Source of the DNA: Zelopaecilomyces penicillatus
Taxonomy: Eukaryota; Ascomycota; Sordariomycetes; Hypocreales; Pseudodiploosporaceae
Length of the DNA stretch: 64,000 nucleotides
Direction of reading: 5' to 3'
NCBI GenBank assembly: GCA_005765155.1
Contig: VCCP01000001.1
Coordinates: forward strand, 5,456,001-5,520,000
The notes beneath the pieces were generated by a model. It was not told the DNA's origin, did not search any database, and saw nothing but the letters and a program-made list of their open reading frames with translations. The first letter of the stretch is position 1; every line of letters starts with the position of its first letter. Shown piece after piece: positions 34,094 through 43,766 of this stretch. A program made the translations under genes and the position numbers.

Positions 34094-35580
34094 ATGGCTC
34101 CCCATAAGATCATCCTTGACACAGACCCTGGTATGGCATGCCACTTAACCCAAAATGGTCAATTCAGTACGTTCTGACCATCCATCCACCTTAGGCGTCG
34201 ACGATGTTATGGCCATGTTGCTGGCTCTCAGCGCCAAGCCCGAAGAGATGGAGGTAGCCATGCTCTCTGTCACATATGGAAATGTCCCCCTTCAGAGGTA
34301 TGATTTGCTATGCGTAAATACCCACGTATCGAGGAACGTCGCTGACATCTGATTAGCTGCCTCCGCAATGTGGTTGCCATGTTCCATGTGCTGGAGCAAG
34401 AATTGGCCTGGAGGAAATCGATGGGCAAGGCCGAGGGCTATGAAACCATGAGAGCTAACAAGCCTATTGTGGCTGTGGGACCTGAACATCCTCTCGTTGT
34501 CGAGGAGTTGATGGCGGATTACTTCCGTAAGTTTCTCAAACGATTTCGCTGAACACCGTATTCCGTTATTGACTTGACCCCCTAGATGGCCTCGATGGTT
34601 TGCACAACGTCCATGACACTCATCCTCATCTCAGCCCAGCTGATACCTGGAAGTCACTCTTCACCGGCGAAGCAGACAGCTCTGTTGACCCGGATTCCTT
34701 TTCACCCTTCTTCACGCCATCCAAGACACCATCCCATTTGGAAATTTTGCGCATTCTTAAAGAGAACCCGGTCGACACCGTCAGCATTCTCGCTGTAGGC
34801 CCCCTGACCAACGTAGCACTAGCTGCTGCCGAGGACCCCGAAACCTTCCTCAGGGTCAAGGAGCTGGTTGTAATGGGTGGAGCTGTGAACGTCGTGGGCA
34901 ACGTCACCCCTGTTGCCGAGTTCAACACGTACGCTGATGCCATTGCGGCTGCTCGTGTCTATGCCCTCACTTCAAAGACCCCCAACTTCACGTTGCCCAA
35001 AATCCCCGAGCGCTTTACTCACCTGTCGGAATATCCCGAGAACCTGTCTCGACAACTCAAGCTTACTCTCTGCCCCCTTGACATCACCACCCCCCATTTC
35101 ATTAACAAGAGCTTTTTTGTCGAGAAGATCAAGCCAATTATTGATTCCGGAAGCCCTCTTGCCCTTTGGACGTCACACTTTATCATGGGGGCTTACAAAA
35201 AGATTGAGGAGATAGTGGGAGACGGAAGTGATGCAGAACTTTCTCTGCACGATCCACTGACGGTCTGGTACATGCTTACTCAAGACGACCCTAAATGGAA
35301 GACCCTCGCAAAGCCCGAAGACATCCGAGTTGAAACCTCAGGGCAATGGACTCTAGGAATGCACGTTGTTGACAACCGTGGTCACTCTAGCGGTGGTGAG
35401 GTATCAGTCGAGGTACCACTAGAGCCTGAGGGTGACGCAAATATCGTTCTCACGGACGACGTCCCCGGCGACACGATGGGTTGGTTCAGTGCGCGAAAAG
35501 GTAATAACATTCGACGACTCATCGCATCCCCCGGAGAGGAAATTTTCAAGGAGATTTGGATGCAGCGTGTGTTTGGTTAG
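34094..35580 (+). CDS. Inosine-uridine preferring nucleoside hydrolase
   Basis: Four exons: 34094-34130, 34195-34297, 34357-34526 and 34586-35580, giving 434 residues. All three introns (64, 59, 59 nt) have GT/AG ends and phases that keep the frame. Splicing creates the hallmark DTDPGVDDVMA at residues 8-18, whose Asp cluster binds Ca2+ and ribose; it is split by intron 1. VMGGAVNVVGNVTPVAEFN near 260 is the family's second block, and SLHDPLTVWY near 350 supplies the late Asp ligand. The enzyme hydrolyses the N-glycosidic bond of nucleosides for purine and pyrimidine salvage. No signal peptide is visible, so it is probably cytosolic. Substrate preference cannot be read from sequence. It converges with LSM8 about 490 bp downstream. 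Confidence 0.95.
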
Positions 35581-36070
35581 AGGATGAAGAGAACAGGAGA
35601 ATTTCCTTTGGCTTGTGTTAACAGAATATCGAGTTTGGGAACTGATATCAAGGTTAGATGAATTCACAGGAGCAGTCCGGGCAACGTTCCTTCGGAATAG
35701 GTTATTAAATGAAATTCAAAAGCTAGATAGGGTCAAGTCCGACTTTCCAACTGTCACATAGTCACAAGGTCCGCCCCTTGCTTGCTACAACAGCAAGTTT
35801 GAGTATGTAGCCCAGTACTAGCCATGATTAATGACATGAAATTGTGCAAATGTCCACCCATATTGCGAAGGGAAAACAACCTATCGCTGCAAAGAATATG
35901 TATCTCTCATCATATACTCCTAAAAAACGCCAGAAGTCGTACCGATTTACTCGGGAGTCGCGAGATCATCCCAATCTCGCACAGCACGCTCTCGTATGCA
36001 ACCGATGTGATTTAATTTTCCTTGGCAAAAAGGAAAATAAACGAGTCAAAAGAAGCCAAGTCCTCTCCTT
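35581..36070. other. Convergent 3' flanks, no gene seen
   Basis: 490 bp between the nucleoside hydrolase stop and the LSM8 stop. No repeat or frame was found. Confidence 0.6.
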
Positions 36071-36579
36071 TTATGTATGTTTAATACCTCCAATCGGCGA
36101 GCCTCTTACTTCTGCCCAGTTTATACTGTCGTCGAGCGCTTCGTCCACAAGGCCTATGGAACAAACATTGTCACCACGGACAATGTACAAGCCAAGGGGC
36201 ACCTCGATGGAGGCTTCGGAGTCGCCAGACGGTCGGATTATTCGCTCGGTGGCTTCTTTCAGAACCTAGGGAGAGTGGTAAGGTTGCGGTCAGTCTTCAC
36301 ATCACCCAGAGTAAACTTGTCCATTTGCAATTCAAATGATGGTAGACAAGCGGGCTGGCGTACCAGATTTGTCGACTGATCACAAGCGGCCAACGTGCCG
36401 ACAAGGATTCGTGAATCCGCAGTCAGGATTAAGACCTTCTCTGCAAGCAACACGGAAACTGGTTAGAAAATCGTCGGGCTTTGTCTGCGGGGTTCTTCTG
36501 GACGAAGAGGGGAGGGGAGAGGGGTGTATGTGCGTGTGTTGGATTGCTAACTGTGTAAATAACCGCCTAGTGTTGCCAT
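36071..36579 (-). CDS. lsm8: LSm8, U6 snRNA-associated Sm-like protein
   Basis: Three exons on the minus strand: 36579-36552, 36440-36364 and 36265-36071, giving 99 residues. Exon 1 encodes MATLGGYLH, exon 2 KKVLILTADSRILVGTLAAC and DQSTNL, exon 3 VLKEATERII, then VPLGLYIVRGDNVCSIGLVDE and a final INWAEVRGSPIGG. This matches LSm8 throughout: Sm motif 1 around DSRILVGTL and Sm motif 2 LYIVRGDNV. LSm8 is the subunit that makes the nuclear LSm2-8 ring, holding the U6 snRNA 3' oligo-U tail. Intron 1 has the donor GTTAGC, unusual for fungi, but no better donor gives the right N terminus. The U2 snRNA gene lies about 780 bp upstream of its start, on the same strand. Confidence 0.95.
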
Positions 36580-37355
36580 CGTAGCGGAGTGTATAAGGAC
36601 CAGTATGAGGTAGCTATAATAGAAGCTCGTGGATAGCCTAATAAGACTAGAAAGCGAGGCAGAAACAAGGTCGAGCACTGGCGAATGGGTTGCTTCTGGA
36701 GGCGGGTGGTGGGGAGATATGGGCGAGCTCTGGTGATCTTTTTTTGGGCAAGCAGAGCAAGGAAAGCCACAGAGCTTCCTGTGCGCTAGGCCAATTTAGG
36801 CGACAACTCAACTTCCCCAAACGCAAATTCCAACAAACACGATGTCTGTTTGGGTTTGGAGAGAATATGCAGCGCGTGTCAAACGCCAACGTGCTGAGGT
36901 TGACGACATTTATCTGATTTAAAGATGTCTGATGATCTGCTAAACATGCGAGGGTCATAATAATTTTACGATGGCATTCAAATCGCTGAGAGAAGGGTGC
37001 TGCTTGATTTTTGCCCTGGGCTGGATTGGAGGCAAGCTAGCCGACGATGAGCTGCTCTCTGCCTTCTCCAAATCTGAGCGGTACACAGTGGCTGGTTGAA
37101 ATCCAAGGCGTCTCGTAGGAAACCTTTCATAGACATGAAGGAGGACAAAGGAACTGGTATCACAAAATGGAAGAGGCCACTTCGCATACTGAAACGTCAC
37201 GCACATTATGATTTGTGTCAGTCACATTTTCGATGTCTACCCAGATCACCGATTTACAACATTTTATGACAGCCGAGCTTTTGGCACCAAAATGAACGAA
37301 CCAAGATTTCTTCCTCACCACGCTAGACAAGCCAGCGCAAGTAATGAAAAAAGAG
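36580..37355. other. LSM8 upstream region and U2 3' flank
   Basis: 776 bp with no supported frame. It must contain the LSM8 promoter and the U2 3'-end signal. Nothing else is recognised. Confidence 0.6.
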
Positions 37356-37543
37356 ATTCGCGTCGCCTGGAGGCAGTGTAATACCAGGGACACTGTGGGT
37401 GGAATCATGTGCAAGCACAGAGGAAACCGCCCTAGAAGACAAAAATAAGAATAATCACGATTGGTCTCCTTAGAGACCTTTCAGAGATTAAACTGAAAAG
37501 AACAGATACTACACTTGATCTAAGCCAAAAGGCAAAGAGAGCT
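37356..37543 (-). ncRNA. U2 spliceosomal snRNA
   Basis: Read on the minus strand, the gene starts AGCTCTCTTTGCCTTTTGGC and continues TTAGATCAAGTGTAGTATCTG, the invariant U2 5' region. GTAGTA (rc of 37507-37512) pairs with the intron branch site. Stem-loop II follows, then an Sm-type site ATTTTTG (rc of 37440-37446) and a 3' stem-loop IV, CCTGG...CCAGG with loop TATTACACTGCCT, close to the universal U2 loop. Length is about 188 nt, typical of animal and fission-yeast U2 and far shorter than the budding-yeast RNA. The 5' end is set by homology and the 3' end by the closing stem, each within a few nucleotides. It forms the core of U2 snRNP, which selects the branch point. Confidence 0.97.
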
Positions 37544-38222
37544 AAGGAGAAAGGAGAGAAAAAAATAAGATAGGCGGCGACCTTCGCGGTATTATATACT
37601 ACTTTTCTCAGGCGGTGAAGAGAGTGATGCGGCAGAATTAGTCCACCTATCGGAGTGTTCTGTGCCGTTCTTTCCGTGTGCACTGGCCAGGAAAAAGTCC
37701 AAAAGCAACCACGGGCCATGTCAAAGCTGCCTGATTCTTTTCTGACTCGGTGCTGGCGTCTCCTCATTGGCTTGGAAATGGGCCATGGCCAATAAACAAT
37801 GTCCGATTGCGGCGACAGTGGATTACAATGTGAGACCCGTGGATTGTCACAATGGAGTGGTGGTATTATCTTGTCAATGAATTTACACGGCAGCCTCCAA
37901 AGCATGTCGCGAAATTGGGAATCATATTAAATCAGCTAAATCAAAGGTTACACATATTTTGCTACACACAGACCTAGGTAATAAATAGGCTGGTCGTCTC
38001 ACGCCTGTGCGGCAGCCCTCTAAATAACGAAGAGGATGTATCTTCCCGTTAAACCCAACGCCGTCGGCATCCTTATCCCTCTTTGTCATGCCGTAATGCC
38101 TGCACGCTGAACCCACGCCATCACTCGAGTTGTCCCCTCGACAGTAAAACCATTATTCTTGAGAAACATATCCAACGCCTTTGTTCCATCGTAGTTCAAT
38201 TCATCCTTGGCCATCATGGCAG
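37544..38222. other. U2 promoter and pch1 3' flank; one small ORF
   Basis: 679 bp between U2 and the Pch1 stop. The U2 TATA element is at 37591-37600. A 43-codon frame on the minus strand (38217-38086, MMAKDELNYDGTKALD...) begins 5 nt after the Pch1 stop; its coding status is unknown. Confidence 0.55.
37591..37600 (-). promoter_or_regulatory. TATA element of the U2 gene
   Basis: AGTATATAAT on the minus strand lies about 48-57 nt upstream of the mapped U2 5' end, a plausible distance for a TATA element of a small nuclear RNA gene. Function is inferred from position only. Confidence 0.5.
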
Positions 38223-39698
38223 CTAGTCTTCTACCAACTCGCCTTCGTCTTCTGAGAGCCTGGCTCGTTTTTCTGCTCTCTCGCCTTCTGCAGTCGAATC
38301 AGCGTCAATGTCTTTCCTCTTGGAGGGAGACCTTAAAGTGTAGCCGCCCTCAGCATGTCGAGATGACTCCTTATCCTTTCCGTCTGAGTGTTTGTCTCCG
38401 CTGCCGTTGACCTTGATGCCTGGACTGCGACTCCCTCTGTCAAGTTCCATAGGGGTTCCAGCGCTGGGTGATGGCGCATCAGATAGGCCCAACATATTCT
38501 CGGCACGCCTTCTTGTGTTCTCGAGATGAAAAGCGGGCGATGGCAACGACGGATTCTGCTTTCTAAGCGGATTCTCCGTGTAAAACTGGCGCATCACCTC
38601 AATTGCCATTGTACAGCGACCCTCGTCCCCTTCAAGGAATTTCCACCAGGGTTTGCCGTCAGCATCATCTATTTGATGGTTCGTGTGGACACTAGCAAAG
38701 AAAATTGAGCTGATGGCGACATCTCTCGCTTCAATCAAAAGCGGCAGCGCTGTCAGACACGCATCGTTACAGAAAGCCCATGCTGCTTGCCTCAAATGCT
38801 TGTTGTGAACAATATCAAGTACTCCAAGGAGCTCAAATAAATGACGATAAGGATTATCAATCATAAGATCGAAAGTCAACTGTTCCAGCATCACTTCCTC
38901 GTATGTCAGAATGCTGTCCCTCCATCGCCAGTATTCCTTGCTCTGCTCATCTATAATCAGCTTGGCATTCTTCTGAGCAACTTTGGCAACAGCGATGATG
39001 ATGTCCTTTGTTTTCCGGCAGTTTTCTTCAACCTTGTTTGCTAGGAATAGGGCAGTTGCGGCAATATTCTATGTCAAGATCCATCGTTAGCCCAATACTG
39101 TCCGTGAACAATGAATACTGTCCTCTCCCGTTCTATGCGCTGCACCACAGAAGTTCAAGAGCACCGCACTCCAACGCCAGTCCTTATAGCAAAGTGAGAT
39201 AGAACAGGTACATGGAAAACTAGTTTCAGCACTTACATAGTGATGTATGCCACCTTTTTCTTGTACCATGCTGAAGCGCATGAAAAACCTGTGGAAGAAG
39301 ACCCCAGCAACCCACAGTGTAATCTGAGGAAGGTCCAACATGACGCCAGCCTGATATATAAAATTCACCCCCTTAGCTCTTCGCAACCTCTCCTCGGATG
39401 CCGCAGTCCCATCAATGACTGTTGGTGTGCTCTGGACTTCATCCGAGGTAAATGACCACTGATTAGGTATTGAACGAGGTGTCTGGGTCCCCGACTGCGG
39501 TGGGGATTGTTGGCCAGAAGCAGCTTGTGGTCGAGGAGGGGATGTGCGCGCACTATGCTGTGGTGGAGTGGGTGCTGCTGGAGGAACTTCTCGACGACGG
39601 GGTGGTGATCTAGATGATCGCTCATGACGTGTTGCCCCGGGAAGACTTGGGGGCTGATAGCCTTCCCGTGGCGGACGATAGCGATCGATACTCGCCAT
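38223..39698 (-). CDS. pch1: Cyclin Pch1/cyclin T-K type, P-TEFb subunit
   Basis: Two exons, 39698-39237 and 39068-38223, give 435 residues; the 168-nt intron has GTAAGT/CATAG ends and falls in the HHY-NIAAT segment of the cyclin box. Residues 1-85 are Pro/Ser/Arg-rich and disordered. WSFTSDE and RRAKGVNFIYQAGVMLDLPQ (near 105-125) open the first cyclin box; ALFLANKVEENCRKTKD is the classical cyclin core, and LLTFDL-type and AWAFCNDACLTALPL sequences form the second box. The tail is charged, ending in a Lys-rich nuclear signal (SPSKRKDIDAD) and an acidic end. Fungal proteins with this layout are annotated as cyclin Pch1, partner of Cdk9 that phosphorylates RNA polymerase II and Spt5 in elongation. 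Pch1 rather than Ctk2 is inferred from the box sequences. Confidence 0.9.
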
Positions 39699-40127
39699 GG
39701 CTGACAGATGAATGTCAGTCTGACAATCGGAGTATGAGTTTTGGGCGACAGCAGCGCATGGAGATGGCTCGAATAAGAATGTCGTGTTCCTGCGATGGGC
39801 GCAGATGGTCCGTAAAGTTGCGACTACAATGGTTCACCATCGGCCGCGCGAGAGAGAGATGGGTGATATATTCCTTTATCTAATCGCCACAATACGGGTC
39901 ACCTGACTGCCGGACACTTTCCCCTGGCAGAAATGCCCAAATAGGCAAGCTGCCATTAGAGGCACTAGTGTACAACGTGCATTGGTAGGCAATTCTGGTC
40001 TTCAAATGGACAACTTTTTTTGTATTGTGCAGAATTTGATGTGTGGCACTTTGACTGGCTGGTCCATTCAATGGGGGTTTAGTTCGAGGGGGTATCTAAT
40101 AATGTTCAAACTCGCAGCGGCTGCTTT
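39699..40127. other. Spacer between pch1 and prp4, no gene seen
   Basis: 429 bp, 3' flank of Prp4 and promoter of Pch1, both on the minus strand. Confidence 0.6.
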
Positions 40128-41690
40128 TTAGAGTGCTTCGCCGTCATTCCTGCCCCACAGCTTTACCGTCCGATCATGACCTCCGCTCACAATCCATTTA
40201 CCGTCCCTACTGTAGTCCACACTGGCCACGGGTCCAGTGTGGCCGCTCAATGTTTGCACAAGCGTCCAGTCATCGGCCGAGAAGATCTTGACGTTTCGGT
40301 CAAAACCGCTAGATATAAAAAAAGACCCGGATTTCTTTGGTAGCTGTGATCCCTTGTCGTCAAGTCCCGGTGGCAAGCCGTCGAGAGGATCATCCAGTCC
40401 CTTGAACCATCGCATGTCGGAGACAGCACTGCTGTGGGCGCCGACGCCTCCAGTTCTTTGCACTTTCCGAATATCCCAACACTTAATCCATCCATCTGCA
40501 GATCCAGACAACACTCGGTGCCCGTCGGAGCTCCAATCGAGAGCGTGGATTGGCCTGATGTGTCCATCCTGATGACCATCCAGAATCATGACTGTTCGTC
40601 CTGATCTTAGATCCCATATTCTCCCAATGCTGTCAAGGCCGGCACTGGCAAGAAGAGAACCGTCTGTATTGAAGCTAATGGCGTACACGCCACGAGAATG
40701 GCCTTCTTGCAGAAGAAGCTCTGTTGTGGTTTCCACATCCCAGAGCCTCCAGGAGGTGTCTTCGGAGGCGGACGCCAGATATCGGCCAGAGGGGTGAAAC
40801 TCGACCCTACAGACGCGCTGTGAATGCCCCTGGAAGCTTGCCAAGGGTGTGTCCTGATTCAATGACCATACGTGGACCATTCCTTCGGCACCTCCCGAGG
40901 CAAGGTTGACTGTGTCCGGAGAGACGCCTCGATCAGGCAGGGTGGCACCTGGGAACCACGATAGACCACTTATTTTGTTCGTGTGACCTCGAAAGTTCAT
41001 CTTCACAGCAAGGCTAGGAACCTCTACCAATTTGACTTGACCACCCCAATTGCCAACAGCCACTAGCTCTCCGTTCGGTGAGAATCTTGTCATACCAATA
41101 TGCCTCTCGCCAACCGTCTGGCTTCCTTGTAGCTCAAAGGCTTGTAGTCGCTCTTTGATATTTTTTCGAAACTTGACGTGGGTTCTTAAAGGTATTGTTG
41201 ACTCGACGTTTTGAAAAGCTGTTCTCCGTTTGGCACGAGGCACTGAGAACTCTGCAATATTGATACGAGCCTTGAGTAAATCTGGCCCTCCTCTTGAGTA
41301 GAATTCTTCTTCCTGCTCATCCGCCTCCTCTGCATCCGCTGCGTCTTCCATAGTTATGTCCCCATTCTCCAAGCCCGCCATCTCTGCTTGAATGGTCATA
41401 AGCTCGCGTAGCCGATCTCGTCTGTCTGCAGGGCCTTCGCCGAAGAATGTTACCGGTTCCCCCAGCTCCCTGAGACGTGCGCGGATCCGGCCATCGTCGG
41501 TGGGTACAGCGATGGTAGCTGCGAGACGCTTGCGATTAAACTGATTGAGGATGGCAGAGGCCTTCTCGGATGTCGCACCGGCAGACGTCGCAGGAAGATC
41601 ATAGTCGTGATCTTCTCTGATGTCTTCTAAGGCAATGCCGGTCATCTGCTCAGCCTCCTCGACATACGCCTGTCGTGATGGATGAATCAT
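40128..41690 (-). CDS. prp4: U4/U6 snRNP 60-kDa protein Prp4 (WD repeats)
   Basis: Single exon of 520 residues from ATG 41690-41688. Residues ~68-95 hold the splicing factor motif of Prp4 (RIRARLRELGEPVTFFGEGP and RRDRLRELM), the part that contacts Prp3 and U4/U6 RNA. From ~195 on come seven WD40-like repeats, with readable units ending in LWDV, IWDLRSG, CWDIRK and KLWGRN. The fungal protein is slightly longer than yeast Prp4 (465 residues) and close to human PRPF4 (522). It is a stable member of the U4/U6 di-snRNP and the tri-snRNP in the nucleus. The name should not be confused with the fission-yeast kinase called prp4. Confidence 0.96.
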   Translation of the reverse strand: MIHPSRQAYVEEAEQMTGIALEDIREDHDYDLPATSAGATSEKASAILNQFNRKRLAATIAVPTDDGRIRARLRELGEPVTFFGEGPADRRDRLRELMTIQAEMAGLENGDITMEDAADAEEADEQEEEFYSRGGPDLLKARINIAEFSVPRAKRRTAFQNVESTIPLRTHVKFRKNIKERLQAFELQGSQTVGERHIGMTRFSPNGELVAVGNWGGQVKLVEVPSLAVKMNFRGHTNKISGLSWFPGATLPDRGVSPDTVNLASGGAEGMVHVWSLNQDTPLASFQGHSQRVCRVEFHPSGRYLASASEDTSWRLWDVETTTELLLQEGHSRGVYAISFNTDGSLLASAGLDSIGRIWDLRSGRTVMILDGHQDGHIRPIHALDWSSDGHRVLSGSADGWIKCWDIRKVQRTGGVGAHSSAVSDMRWFKGLDDPLDGLPPGLDDKGSQLPKKSGSFFISSGFDRNVKIFSADDWTLVQTLSGHTGPVASVDYSRDGKWIVSGGHDRTVKLWGRNDGEAL

Positions 41691-43766
41691 TTTGAAGATA
41701 GGGTGTTGAGGGTGGGAGGTGACCCTCAGACAGCTTGCTCTCGAAATGATTGAGCCCCTAACGTTTCAAAGATTGTTACAATCCAATCGCATGGAATCGA
41801 TATGGGCGACGAATAGATCTTTGAGGATAGTGGATGGTTGTTCGCTGTCGTCTGTGGTTTTTGGAGGGTTTCCCAACTCATCACACATGGAACAATGCAA
41901 GTGCAGACAAATAAACGCGTGCAGTTGCCAGAATTTGCCAAGGTCTCTGTCATAGTGGGGCTGGGAGACCAGTTCAGCGGTAGCCTAGTGGTTGGCGCAG
42001 TGGTGCGAGTACCTGTAGGCGCGGTGTCAAGGATTTCAGGTACAGGAACTCGCAATAATGGGTGCACATTGAATCATGTATCATCGCATCCCAATGGGTA
42101 AGTTGACAAGAAATAAAATTAAACAGCTATAGGTAGAAGTTGAAGATTTGTTATTCTCTTTGATATAACAACAACTTGCCGGCTTTTCTTCCAACTATCG
42201 ACGACGCCGTTGTATAGCAAGCTAGAACCACCCTTGCCTTTATCATCTTGAGGAACGGGCAGTCCGGAAACCAATCCATTGAAGCCCGCAAGTAGTTATA
42301 GATGCGCCTATCCCTGAGCAGTCAATATCTCTGTCATCTGAATCTTGATCCTTGGTATAGCTTTGATGCTTCACTTTAGGCATGTCACAATCGTTGTTTA
42401 GGGACATGAAGTTGAACATTGAGGACTGTTGAGGTGGGTGTATGCTCTTTCACAATTTGTGTGTCACGGTTCGAATGTGGCTGTTTGGTGAATAAAGGTC
42501 TTCAAGGGCACAAACAACTGAACAAGCAAGGGTGCTTGTATGTATTTCATAACAATATTGGCTGATATAATGTTTAATTGATCTGAATCAGGAATCGATC
42601 GAGTTTGAACATGGATATTGGCCAATCGGGATGGTCTTGATAGGATCTTCTAACCGAAAGCGGGATATAAATTAGCGCAGAATGTAAACATCACTCAAGT
42701 AATACCTCCTTCCCATTAAGAATCTGGTTGGTAGAATGAACCAAAACGGTTCTCTTGGTCATTTGCTCGGCCGCTCATCTAGATACTTTGTTTGATCTGA
42801 CGGCGATTCCACCAATGGCCAGACTTTGGTAAGTCATATTGCGACCACACTTGCCTTGTAACCGCGCCCAATCAGATGGATCTAAACCCCCCTTACCTCA
42901 GCCTTGGGGTAGTAGCCTGTCAGTAATGCGGCTGTTGCACCAGCCTGGTATAATACTTCTACTAAATTAGGGAGGTAGGTAGCTAAGGTACTAAATGAAA
43001 GCACACTGTACAGGCTGTCGCATGCACCGAGCAACTATTCGTTAACGAGGTTAACAGTTAAAGGATCCAGAAACTCGACGGCTGCCCCGCGGCTCAACAA
43101 GGGGGGGGGGCTGTCATGAAAGTGGACAAGGCTGGCATAATAAAAGTTTGTAAACCATCGTAAACTAAGCGGGGGATTGTCAGAAGTGGAAAGTTACAGC
43201 GGAGGCGAAGTGGAGGTTGCAGCGGAGGTTGCAGTGAGAAGGACCCTAATGCAGTTCATGCTCACGCTGTTAGCCCACAGACCAGCATTACAGGCGCTGC
43301 AAATAATATTACAGCGCCTTTGAAGGCATGTGAGTGGGCGCCTCTCCCTGCTGAAAATTGTGATACGATATTATTAGTGCGCCTCATTGTTCGTTTCTTT
43401 TCCCGCTCCCCTTCTTTCCCTTCCTCTCCCTTCACACCGTCTGGTGAACAGCCGAATTCTCCTGCACACTCTCACAATCACATCCTACAGGACCGACCAC
43501 TTGCCAAATGCATATACAAAAACCCTGCCATTTGCGGACTTCCTTCTTCAAGTATCAGATGCGCGTATCGAGCCACCTAGATATCCAGCGTCCATACGAA
43601 TCTGAGCCCTGCTCAGATCTAGAACGCCCCCGGGGCACAACTTGAGCAAGGCGATTTCGAGGCGACTACGCCAGCGCAACATAGCCATATCCAGACCATT
43701 TGATTATCAAATCCGGCTTGAAAGCACGTACGGAACTCTGCAATCTCCCCTGGAGCAACCGCCGTC
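41691..43766. other. Intergenic, divergent promoters, no gene supported
   Basis: 2.1 kb between Prp4 (-) and the Psk1-like kinase (+). A tRNA A-box look-alike occurs near 41991 without a usable B box. GGTAGGTAGCTAAGGTAC at 42973-42990 belongs to a short dispersed motif. The last 450 bp are pyrimidine-rich promoter and leader. Confidence 0.55.

Noticed and set aside
41985..42060. tRNA-like A box (TAGCCTAGTGGTTGG)
   Set aside because: No B box at the right distance and no acceptor stem; the nearest GGTTCGAAT is about 480 bp away at 42467.
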